Source: an uncultured Ruminococcus sp. (lineage in GTDB: Bacteria > Bacillota > Clostridia > Lachnospirales > Lachnospiraceae). From it: a stretch of DNA of 44,249 bases. Of this stretch, positions 16,691 to 23,417 are shown piece by piece (within the stretch, counting starts at the first letter, position 1; each line of letters opens with the position of its first letter). The position numbers and the translations under genes are program-made. The stretch lies in assembly GCA_900553885.1 (NCBI GenBank), contig USFD01000017.1, positions 1 through 44,249 on the forward strand, read 5' to 3'. The notes under the pieces were generated by a model, which ran no database searches, was not told the DNA's origin, and saw nothing but the letters and a program-made list of their open reading frames with translations.

Positions 16691-17763
16691 AAAAGAAAAT
16701 CACGGGACTCATACTCCTGGTTATCATAATGGGGGCAATCGGAGGCATCTATCTGTTCACAGGGAGCAGAAACGAGGCCGGCACCCCCGGACTTATTTCC
16801 GTCAGCGGATATATCGGCGGTGAAAAGACAGAATTACTGGAAGATGAAGAAGTACAGGATATTCTTCAGAACCGCTATCACCTTAAAACGGACTATTCCA
16901 AAGCAGGCTCTCTGGATATGATGACCGCTGACCTGAACGGCAAAAACTATCTCTTTCCTTCCAGCAGTATTGCTGAGGAATACTATACAGACCTGTACGG
17001 CGATCCGGTACAGAGCGAAATCATACTGAATACTCCTATCGTCCTGTACACACACAGATCCGTCCTTGACGCTTTTGACAGTCAGGGGCTGATCGCCAGA
17101 AATGGAAATGCATACAGCATCGACATGGCCCGTCTGGTAGAGCTGATTCAGAATGATACCAGATGGTCGGACATCGGACTTCCGGAACTTTACGGCAATG
17201 TGTCAGTGGACACCACGGATCCGGCAAAATCCAACTCCGGAAATATGTTCGCGGCGCTGCTGGCAAATGTCCTGAACGGCGGCCAGACTCTTACAGAGGA
17301 TGACGCGGCAGAAATTGTGCCTGAACTTCAGGCCATATTCGGGAAGCTGGGATATATGGAAACCTCATCCTCGGATCTGTTCAGCCAGTTTCTCCGGATG
17401 GGCGTCGGAGCAAAACCAATCATTGCCGGCTATGAAAGCCAGCTTATCGAATATGCCTCCATTCACCCGGAAGAATACGAAAAGATAAAAGATGATATTG
17501 TCATGCTCTATCCTTCGCCCACGGTATGGTCCTCTCATATTCTTATCGCCCTGGACGAAAAAGGGCAGGATTTTCTCGATGCTCTTCTGGATGGCGACAT
17601 CCAGGAAATCGCATGGAAACGGCACGGATTCCGCACCGGAAATTACGGAACGCTGTCCGATCCGGATTCCCTGGCGGCAGACGGAGTAGCAGCCTCCATC
17701 AGCCAGGTCACTCCTGTCCCCTCATACGATACAATGAAAATTATTATCGAATCACTGCAGTAA
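16687..17763 (+). CDS. Membrane-anchored solute-binding-like protein
   Basis: A 358-residue protein with one N-terminal membrane helix (ITGLILLVIIMGAIGGIYLF) and no lipobox cysteine, so it is likely signal-anchored with its main domain outside. It has the same style of fold as the first part of the 14371 protein: TDYSKAGSLDMMTADLNGKNYLFPSSSIAEEYY parallels the KGSVDIMRELETG...VWPASS segment. Later segments TTDPAKSNSGNMFAALLANVL and PIIAGYESQLIEYA resemble binding-protein ligand loops. It lacks a VWA domain. It overlaps the XpaC-like gene by ATGA. The two related binding domains may form a pair on the surface. Substrate unknown. Confidence 0.78.
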   Translation: MKKKITGLILLVIIMGAIGGIYLFTGSRNEAGTPGLISVSGYIGGEKTELLEDEEVQDILQNRYHLKTDYSKAGSLDMMTADLNGKNYLFPSSSIAEEYYTDLYGDPVQSEIILNTPIVLYTHRSVLDAFDSQGLIARNGNAYSIDMARLVELIQNDTRWSDIGLPELYGNVSVDTTDPAKSNSGNMFAALLANVLNGGQTLTEDDAAEIVPELQAIFGKLGYMETSSSDLFSQFLRMGVGAKPIIAGYESQLIEYASIHPEEYEKIKDDIVMLYPSPTVWSSHILIALDEKGQDFLDALLDGDIQEIAWKRHGFRTGNYGTLSDPDSLAADGVAASISQVTPVPSYDTMKIIIESLQ

Positions 17764-17838
17764 GTACTGCTTTCTGCGGATATCATCTACATTCCTTTTT
17801 CCGCAGGAAGCATCCGGTATTACGAAAGGAGATATTTT

Positions 17839-18975
17839 ATGTCAGAAATTACACTCTCTGACCTGATTAAAACCAGTTCCGCTGCCGCGGAAGTTCTCTC
17901 AGAAACCACGCCGGAAGAAATCTCGGCTCAGATCAGCGTCCTGACTCCCGAAGAACGGCGTCAGGCCGACGAAATCCGCGAACAGATCGATGTGCGGGAT
18001 TCCCAGATGGTAATGCAGTTCGGCGCGGGAGCCAGACAGAATATTGCGGACTTTTCCGAAAATATCCTGAAAAATATCCGCGCAAAAGATTCCGGATACG
18101 TAGGTGCTCTTATGACTGATCTTGTGACAAATGTGGAAAAACTGGACTTTGACTCACTCGAAAAAGGAAACGGTATCCTGGGACTGTTCCAGAAACTGGA
18201 GGCAAAAGTAAAACGCTTTCTGGCCCAGTACGAAAAGCTGGAATTGCAGGTCGGCCGGATTGAAGGGAAACTGGAGGAGGCCCGCATGGAAATGCTCAAA
18301 GATATCGGCATCCTGGACTCACTCTATGAAAAGAATCTGAACTACTTCCGCCAGCTTCAGGTCTACATCACCGCCGGCCAGGAAAAGCTGGATGAACTGA
18401 GGGAGAAAACCATCCCTTCGCTCCGCGCGGAGGCTGAAAAAAGCGGCGACCCCATGCATGCCCAGCTTGTCAGAGACTTTGAAGACCTGGTAAACCAGTT
18501 CGAGAAAAAGCTTTATGACCTTAAAACAAGCAAAACCATCGCCATTCAGACCGCGCCGCAGATCCGGCTGATTCAGAACAACGACAAACTTCTGGCCGAT
18601 AAGATCCAGACAGCAATACAGGAAACGATTCCTCTCTGGAAGAGCCAGATGGTTATGGCCCTGGGACTGTACCGCCAGCAGGAGGCGTTACGGCTGCAGC
18701 GAAATGTAACAGAAACCACAAACGCCATGCTGCTGAAGAACTCGGAAAAACTGAAGCAGAACACGCTTGATGTGGCAAAGGAATCCGAGCGCGGCATCGT
18801 AGATATTGAAACTCTGAAAAAAGCAAATCAGAATCTGATATCCACCATAAATGAAGCAGTCCGCATTCAGAAGGAAGGACACGAAAAACGGGCTGCCGCT
18901 GAACAGGAGCTGCTTAAAATAGAATCTGAAATCCGGCGTACACTGATCGGCGCCGGCAGCCAGAGCCAAACATAA
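17839..18975 (+). CDS. telA: TelA family (toxic anion resistance) protein
   Basis: A 378-residue cytoplasmic, almost entirely helical protein. TelA hallmarks include YVGALMTDLVTNVEKLDFDSLEKGNGILGLFQKLEAKVKRFLAQYEKL in the centre and KTIAIQTAPQIRLIQNNDKLLADKIQTAIQETIPLWKSQMVMALGLYRQ near residue 230-280. The family is linked genetically to tellurite, bacteriocin and cell-envelope resistance, with no known enzymatic mechanism. CGAAAGGAGATATTTT precedes the ATG. It closes the four-gene cluster. The 72-bp gap to the next promoter contains a weak ATATAAC/GTTATAT hairpin (18977-19024) that may be a terminator. Confidence 0.93.
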   Translation: MSEITLSDLIKTSSAAAEVLSETTPEEISAQISVLTPEERRQADEIREQIDVRDSQMVMQFGAGARQNIADFSENILKNIRAKDSGYVGALMTDLVTNVEKLDFDSLEKGNGILGLFQKLEAKVKRFLAQYEKLELQVGRIEGKLEEARMEMLKDIGILDSLYEKNLNYFRQLQVYITAGQEKLDELREKTIPSLRAEAEKSGDPMHAQLVRDFEDLVNQFEKKLYDLKTSKTIAIQTAPQIRLIQNNDKLLADKIQTAIQETIPLWKSQMVMALGLYRQQEALRLQRNVTETTNAMLLKNSEKLKQNTLDVAKESERGIVDIETLKKANQNLISTINEAVRIQKEGHEKRAAAEQELLKIESEIRRTLIGAGSQSQT

Positions 18976-19047
18976 AATATAACCGCTCAGACCGCGCCGT
19001 TTATCTGCGGAATGTCTGTTATATTCTTAAATTTTACATGATTCAGG

Positions 19048-19076
19048 TTGACTTGCATCGCCGGATGTGTCACAAT
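19048..19076 (+). promoter_or_regulatory. Promoter of the DUF4854-like lipoprotein gene, shared type
   Basis: TTGACTTGCA, 10 bp, TGTCACAAT. This repeats exactly the two blocks and spacing found at 13377-13405, while the 10-bp interval between them differs. It ends 31 bp before the start codon. Confidence 0.65.
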
Positions 19077-19107
19077 ATTCTCAGCATAAAAAGGAGGAAA
19101 AACTGCT

Positions 19108-19641
19108 ATGAAAAATTTATTAAGAAAAGGACTTCTGTTTCTGTGTGTACTTATGCTGGCCGCGGCCATGACCGCATGCGGATCAGATGATTCCGACAAT
19201 TCAAAAAAAGACGACAAGAAAACAGAAGAGACAACACCGGCGGACGACAGTTCAGAGGATGATGCGGACAGTGATGAAACAGATACAGGCGTTACCGCAG
19301 ATGGAAAGTTCAAGAGTCTGGAAGGTTTTGTTAATTCCGATATCATGCAGGAACAGATGGAATCACAGATCGCGGCCCTGGAAGGGACAGGAATCACCTG
19401 CGCTCTTGCCGCGGACGGAGACAAGCTGATTTACAATTTCACAATTGAGGATGAAGATCTTGCTTCAGTAATGGACAAAGCAACTCTCGATTCTCAGCTG
19501 GAGTCCATGGCATCAACCTTTGAGTCTATCGCGTCTACACTGCCGGATGCAGTCGAGGGCGTTGAGAATCCGGCCGTTGTAGTCCGTTATCTTGATCCTG
19601 CAGGAGAAGAAATTACTTCCATGGAATTCACTGCAGAATAA
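19108..19641 (+). CDS. Lipoprotein with DUF4854-like domain
   Basis: A 177-residue protein. The signal peptide ends in MTAC, a usable lipobox, giving an extracellular lipid anchor. Residues about 25-62 are an acidic, Ser/Thr/Asp-rich linker. Residues about 65-177 form a compact domain (SLEGFVNSDIMQEQMESQIAALEGTG, then DKLIYNFTIEDEDL and VVVRYLDPAGEEITS) recalled as DUF4854. The same domain recurs with high similarity at the end of the next gene. AAAGGAGG precedes the ATG. No biochemical role is known. Confidence 0.85.
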   Translation: MKNLLRKGLLFLCVLMLAAAMTACGSDDSDNSKKDDKKTEETTPADDSSEDDADSDETDTGVTADGKFKSLEGFVNSDIMQEQMESQIAALEGTGITCALAADGDKLIYNFTIEDEDLASVMDKATLDSQLESMASTFESIASTLPDAVEGVENPAVVVRYLDPAGEEITSMEFTAE

Positions 19642-19655
19642 TACAGCAAACACAG

Positions 19656-19700
19656 CTGCCGCGCCGCCGGGCTGAACCCCGGCTCAGCGGCAGTCTTTTT
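19656..19700 (+). terminator. Terminator of the DUF4854-like lipoprotein gene
   Basis: CTGCCGC (19656-19662) pairs with GCGGCAG (19687-19693) with an inner GCCGGG/CCCGGC stem, followed by TCTTTTT. Confidence 0.85.
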
Positions 19701-19702
19701 CA

Positions 19703-19752
19703 TATCCGGATTTATTCCGGATAAAACAGGGGACAGCGGTTTTCCCGTCCCC
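19703..19752. repeat. Two short inverted repeats in the 5' leader of the zinc-ribbon gene
   Basis: TATCCGGA/TCCGGATA (19703-19710 and 19716-19723) is a perfect 8-bp arm pair with a 5-nt gap. GGGGAC/GTCCCC follows within about 19729-19752. They sit between the terminator and the ribosome-binding site of the 19784 gene. No clear sigma-A promoter was found there. They may be leader structures or operator sites. Confidence 0.4.
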
Positions 19753-19783
19753 CGAAAGCCAAAGAATGCGAGGAGGGAAACTT

Positions 19784-20659
19784 ATGAAATGTCAATATTG
19801 CGGCAGCGAAATACCGGACAATTCCTCATTTTGTCCGAACTGCGGCCAGAAGGCCGTATCACCGGAAAACGGACCGGAGAAAAAATTCTGCGATAGCTGC
19901 GGCGCGCCTCTGGAACCGGGGCGCGCATTCTGCCCGAACTGCGGGAAACCGGCATCAGGAGATACTCAGCAGAGTTCGTCTTTCAGTCAGGGGACTCAGC
20001 CGTACGCACAGCCCTATAACGGCTCAGCTTCCGACGCCGGACAGCAGCCTGTCAAGAAGAAGACCGGACTGATTATTGCCATTGTTGTAATCTGTCTTGT
20101 TGTTCTGGCCGGTATCGGCGCAGCAGCAGGTTTTCTTATATTCAGCGGCAAAGAGGATAATAAGGCCGGCGACGTCACTGTTTCGCAGGAGGATCCGGAT
20201 AAAAGCGGTACGGACGAAAACATTACCGGCGGAGATATAACAGATGAAGACAGCACCGGAGCAGATTCTGCTGATGAAGATGACACCTACACCGATGATT
20301 CCGATTCCGGCGAGCTGATCACCGGAAAGTTTGAAAGCCTGGAAGATTTTGTTAATTCCGATATCATGCAGCAGCAGCTTGAAACACAGTTTGCTTCTCT
20401 GGAAGGAACAGGAATGTCCATAGAACTGACCGCTGACGATAATAAACTGATCTACAATCTTACGATTGAGGATCCCGACCTGTCCGCAGCAATGGACGCG
20501 TCTGCCCTCGAGTCCTATCTGGATTCCCAGGCAGCTACTTTCGAAGCCATCGCCGCTACTCTGCCGGCATCGGTTGATGTAGAAAATCCGGTTGTTGTAG
20601 TCCGCTATCTGGATTACACCGGAGAAGAGATCGCTTCAAGGGAATTCGCCGCAAATTAA
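19784..20659 (+). CDS. Double zinc-ribbon, single-TM protein with extracellular DUF4854-like domain
   Basis: A 291-residue protein. Two zinc ribbons lie at residues 3-20 and 36-53 (CxxC-x10-CxxC each). A Gln/Ser/Tyr linker is followed by one membrane helix at 95-120 and an acidic Asp/Thr linker. The C-terminal domain (about 180-291) is closely similar to that of the preceding lipoprotein (SLE.FVNSDIMQ.Q.E.Q.ASLEGTG). With the ribbons inside and the DUF4854-like domain outside, the layout suits a transmembrane sensor. ATG 19784 is used because GAGGAGG lies 7 nt upstream; the longer frame would overlap that site. Its N-terminal half is homologous to that of the convergent 20825-22183 gene. Confidence 0.85.
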   Translation: MKCQYCGSEIPDNSSFCPNCGQKAVSPENGPEKKFCDSCGAPLEPGRAFCPNCGKPASGDTQQSSSFSQGTQPYAQPYNGSASDAGQQPVKKKTGLIIAIVVICLVVLAGIGAAAGFLIFSGKEDNKAGDVTVSQEDPDKSGTDENITGGDITDEDSTGADSADEDDTYTDDSDSGELITGKFESLEDFVNSDIMQQQLETQFASLEGTGMSIELTADDNKLIYNLTIEDPDLSAAMDASALESYLDSQAATFEAIAATLPASVDVENPVVVVRYLDYTGEEIASREFAAN

Positions 20660-20744
20660 GGCAGCAGCTTCACAGGCCGGATTCTCCTTCCGGCCGGAAA
20701 TTACCGGATCAGGCCTTTGAAGGAAAATATTATCAGAAATCAGA

Positions 20745-20803
20745 AATACCCGAGGAACCGCGCGGAGTCCCGCATCACAGTTCTTCGGGTATTCTTCTTT
20801 ATT
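20745..20803. terminator. Terminator between convergent genes
   Basis: AATACCCGA-GGAAC (20745-20758) pairs with GTTC-TCGGGTATT (20780-20793) with one mismatch, followed on the plus strand by a T-rich tract. It lies between the convergent zinc-ribbon genes and may serve both. A second GC-rich stem, GGCCGG/CCGGCC, lies at about 20676-20697. Confidence 0.65.
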
Positions 20804-20824
20804 TCTTACAATATTGTTCTGAAA

Positions 20825-22183
20825 TCAGTCCTCATATTCACAGATAAATCCTACATGTCCGGAATAAGAAGGCACAATCGAAATCACATCATTGGGCACA
20901 TCATTGATTACTGTACGCCCCTCTTCTTCATAATAAAAGAGATTCATATAGCATTCCTGTATATCCATGTTCAGATCCTCGAAACTGGGCTCTCCGATCA
21001 TCCAGTAATCATAACAGGAGTAACCGATATCGTTCAGTTTCTCACCGTAACACTGATTGTCTTCATCCACCCAGTAGTAATCCCGGGAATCCTCGTCTCT
21101 TCTTCCTCCAAGGAAGAAGTTCGTTCCGTCCAGGCCCTCATCGAACATCTGCGCTATAATGTATTCCATCTCTTCCTGGCTGTTTATCCTTGCAAGGTAT
21201 CCGCCCCGGTTTCTGCACTCTTCAAAAGCTTCTTCCCAGGTACAGTCCTTAACAATCAGCTCATATCTGTGGATTCCGCCTTCCTCTGTATCCTGTGCTT
21301 CCTCGTATGCCGCAATCATATCGTCGCCGGATTCATCTTCCACCGCTTCCGCCGTAATGGAGAGTTCGCCGTCACTGATCCGTACCTCGCCGGACATGCT
21401 GACCGCCTCATACAGGGCGTCATCCAGCATTCCATCCGGAAGAAAACTGTCGTCAATCATCACCCTGTCCACGTCTTCCACCAGAACTTCTTCGTCTGCC
21501 ATGTCATCCTGGCCATAGAAACTGCTGCTCCTGTCCAGGCTGAGATATTTCTCTCCGCCGGATTCATCGATCTCTCCTGTCAGCGTCTGCCAGGAATCTT
21601 CTGTCAGGTCATAGTCCGCATCCGGCTGAGCCTCTTCTTCATCCTCGGCACTGTCTTCCTCATCTTCCCGGGTTATCGCGGAACTGCGGCCGTCTCCGTC
21701 TCCGTTCTTATCATTTTTATCAAATACCAGAAGCTTTACGGCAATTCCGATTCCCGCAATCAACACGATGCATATCACCACAATTGCAATAATCAGAGGA
21801 ATATTTTTCTTTTTCCCTGTATTCTCCGGCTCGTCCGGGAAGGGATCCTCACCATAATCCCCATCGTCATAATCCTCTGGTCCATAAGGCGGCCGCGGCG
21901 GCTGCGCATATTCACCGTTTCCCGGTCCATTATAAGGAACTCCCTGCCATCCGGCTCCTGCCTGACTGCCCGTTCCTCCCTGCTGTCCCGGCGCGGCTCC
22001 CACCCGGCTTCCGCATCCTGCGCAGAAGACTGCTCCCGGTTCAATAGGCGCTCCGCAGTTTTCACAGAATTTCGGCATCTCCTGGGTATCATTTACAGTT
22101 GTCCGGGGCGGCTGCTCTTTCCCGCATTCCGGACAGAAAGCAGAATCCTCCGGTATCTCACTGCCGCAAAACTGACATCTCAT
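20825..22183 (-). CDS. Double zinc-ribbon, single-TM protein with C-type-lectin-like domain
   Basis: A 452-residue protein. Zinc ribbons lie at residues 3-20 and 40-57, then a Pro/Gly/Gln linker, one membrane helix at 128-154 and an acidic linker. A middle domain spans about 195-290. Residues about 304-452 look like a C-type-lectin fold: C314-TWEEAFEEC323-RNRGGYLARINSQEEMEYI, FFLGGRR, YYWVDED, WMIGEPS.., CYMNLFY, INDVPND, GFICEYE. Cys314/323/411/448 are placed to form the usual bridges. The N-terminal half is homologous to the 19784 protein. GGGAGGAG precedes the ATG, and a consensus promoter lies at 22248-22277. The ligand is unknown. Confidence 0.85.
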   Translation of the reverse strand: MRCQFCGSEIPEDSAFCPECGKEQPPRTTVNDTQEMPKFCENCGAPIEPGAVFCAGCGSRVGAAPGQQGGTGSQAGAGWQGVPYNGPGNGEYAQPPRPPYGPEDYDDGDYGEDPFPDEPENTGKKKNIPLIIAIVVICIVLIAGIGIAVKLLVFDKNDKNGDGDGRSSAITREDEEDSAEDEEEAQPDADYDLTEDSWQTLTGEIDESGGEKYLSLDRSSSFYGQDDMADEEVLVEDVDRVMIDDSFLPDGMLDDALYEAVSMSGEVRISDGELSITAEAVEDESGDDMIAAYEEAQDTEEGGIHRYELIVKDCTWEEAFEECRNRGGYLARINSQEEMEYIIAQMFDEGLDGTNFFLGGRRDEDSRDYYWVDEDNQCYGEKLNDIGYSCYDYWMIGEPSFEDLNMDIQECYMNLFYYEEEGRTVINDVPNDVISIVPSYSGHVGFICEYED

Positions 22184-22247
22184 AATCTCATCACTCCTCC
22201 CTCACCGGCACACTCTGCATACCGGCGTGTTTTTCTGCACTGTATAT

Positions 22248-22277
22248 ATTATATGCGTTATTCCCTCGTTTTGACAA
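22248..22277 (-). promoter_or_regulatory. Promoter of the zinc-ribbon/lectin-like gene
   Basis: Minus-strand TTGTCA (22272-22277) and consensus TATAAT (22248-22253) are 18 bp apart, about 65 bp before the start codon. No other feature is seen in the 22184-22413 gap. Confidence 0.65.
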
Positions 22278-22413
22278 GTAACGATCGTATTATCCGTCCG
22301 TCATAAAAGGATGTTTTCTGAACTTTCTTCAGGTAAGCGTTCTTTTTGCTGCCGTTTTCTGTCAGATTTTTTCCTTGCGCAAATTCCCGCGCCGTCGGAA
22401 GATACCGGAAAAA

Positions 22414-23202
22414 TCAGTAACCTTCCATCATTTCCCCGAAACATACTGCCAGGCCTTCCAGCACGCCGGACGGCACGGCCTCGCTGTAGCCGTACTGCGC
22501 GCTCTTTCCGGCGTCTTCAAAATTAAACACAGAGATCAGCTCCTGGAAAGGATCCACAATCCAGTACTCTCTTACTCCTGCCTTCTGATACTGCATAAGC
22601 TTGCGTACATAATCATGGGAGGAATTGCTTCGGGATACAATCTCAATCACCCAGTCCGGCGCGCCGGAGCAGCCTTTTTCCGTCAGAATATCCCGGCTGC
22701 AGACAACAAGAATATCCGGCTGGACAATCGTGGAGTCATCTCCGAAAAGCCGTACGTCAAACGGTGAGGCATAGACATGGCATTTTCCCTTATTCTTTCT
22801 GATAAAACTTTCAATTTCAAAAACCAGACCTTTCACAAAATACTGATGAAGCCGGTTCGGAGCTGACAGCATATACAGCTTTCCATTAATCAGCTCAGCT
22901 CTTGCCCATTCAGACAGATTTTCAATATCTTTCGCATCATATTCTCTGGCCGAATACATATACGGCGCTGTCTCTTCCCGTATAATAGCCGGCTCTTCTT
23001 TCAGACTGTCGTAGGTAAACGGTATCTTTTCCTTTGTTGCAAGCACCTGCTCAATCGCCAGAAGTGTAGCGTAACGGGGGTTTTTCGTGGCTCCGGAAAA
23101 GATCTTATTGACCGTACTCACCGGAATCCCTGAGAGTCCTGCAATATCGGCATTGGTAAGCCCTGCTTCTTTTTTCATCCTTTTCAGATCAGAAATATCC
23201 AT
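22414..23202 (-). CDS. XRE-type HTH fused to Uma2-family PD-(D/E)xK domain
   Basis: A 262-residue protein. Residues 1-55 are an XRE/Cro helix-turn-helix (NADIAGLSGIPVSTVNKIFSG). Residues about 75-262 are a Uma2/DUF820 domain with the PD-(D/E)xK-type core: VQPDILVVCS, then APDWVIEIVSRSNSSHDYVRKLMQYQKAGVREYWIVDP, where the D, E and K spacing fits the nuclease fold. Uma2 proteins are abundant in cyanobacteria and some Firmicutes; nuclease activity is inferred from fold and rarely shown. The fused HTH suggests DNA targeting or autoregulation. A palindromic site and a half-site overlap its own promoter region. AAGGAG lies 8 nt before the ATG. Confidence 0.88.
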   Translation of the reverse strand: MDISDLKRMKKEAGLTNADIAGLSGIPVSTVNKIFSGATKNPRYATLLAIEQVLATKEKIPFTYDSLKEEPAIIREETAPYMYSAREYDAKDIENLSEWARAELINGKLYMLSAPNRLHQYFVKGLVFEIESFIRKNKGKCHVYASPFDVRLFGDDSTIVQPDILVVCSRDILTEKGCSGAPDWVIEIVSRSNSSHDYVRKLMQYQKAGVREYWIVDPFQELISVFNFEDAGKSAQYGYSEAVPSGVLEGLAVCFGEMMEGY

Positions 23203-23231
23203 ATTCCGCGCTCCTTTCTCCTTTTTTTACT

Positions 23232-23259
23232 ATTATATAACAATATATGGATATTTCAA
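23232..23259 (-). promoter_or_regulatory. Promoter of the HTH-Uma2 gene
   Basis: Minus-strand TTGAAA (23254-23259) and consensus TATAAT (23232-23237) are 16 bp apart. The spacer contains ATATCCATATA, which matches one arm of the palindrome upstream. Confidence 0.75.
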
Positions 23260-23278
23260 GATATGATTTTCCTCTTTT

Positions 23279-23296
23279 ATATCCATTAATGGATAT
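23279..23296. promoter_or_regulatory. Palindromic operator upstream of the HTH-Uma2 promoter
   Basis: ATATCCATTAATGGATAT is a perfect 18-bp palindrome about 20 bp upstream of the -35 box. Its arm ATATCCA recurs within the promoter spacer (minus strand, 23248-23254). This is the arrangement expected for autoregulation by the encoded XRE domain. Confidence 0.65.
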
Positions 23297-23338
23297 TTTC
23301 CTGTGACTCCGCGGAAAAGCAGGCCACATCCGGAAACA

Positions 23339-23373
23339 GCAGGCCGGGAACTTCTGATCTGTTCCCGGCCTGC
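23339..23373 (-). terminator. Hairpin after the PHP surface-protein gene
   Basis: GCAGGCCGGGAAC pairs perfectly with GTTCCCGGCCTGC (13 bp) across a 9-nt loop. Only a short T stretch follows on the minus strand, but the stem is very stable and lies about 45 bp beyond the stop. Confidence 0.7.
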
Positions 23374-23417
23374 CGCCTTTTCCATCATTCTGCTATTTTC
23401 TTACCATGCCGCAGAAT

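Noticed and set aside
14371..17763. ABC transporter locus, suggested by the two solute-binding-like proteins
   Set aside because: No permease or ABC ATPase gene is present. The neighbours are XpaC and TelA, and one binding domain is fused to VWA.
20825..22183. Diversity-generating retroelement target, suggested by the C-type-lectin-like domain
   Set aside because: No reverse transcriptase, template repeat or accessory gene lies in the window.
20717..22306. A 529-codon open frame on the plus strand
   Set aside because: It is antisense to the zinc-ribbon/lectin-like gene, has no domains, an Ile/His/Val-skewed composition and no ribosome-binding site. The minus frame has two zinc ribbons, a membrane helix and a CTLD pattern.
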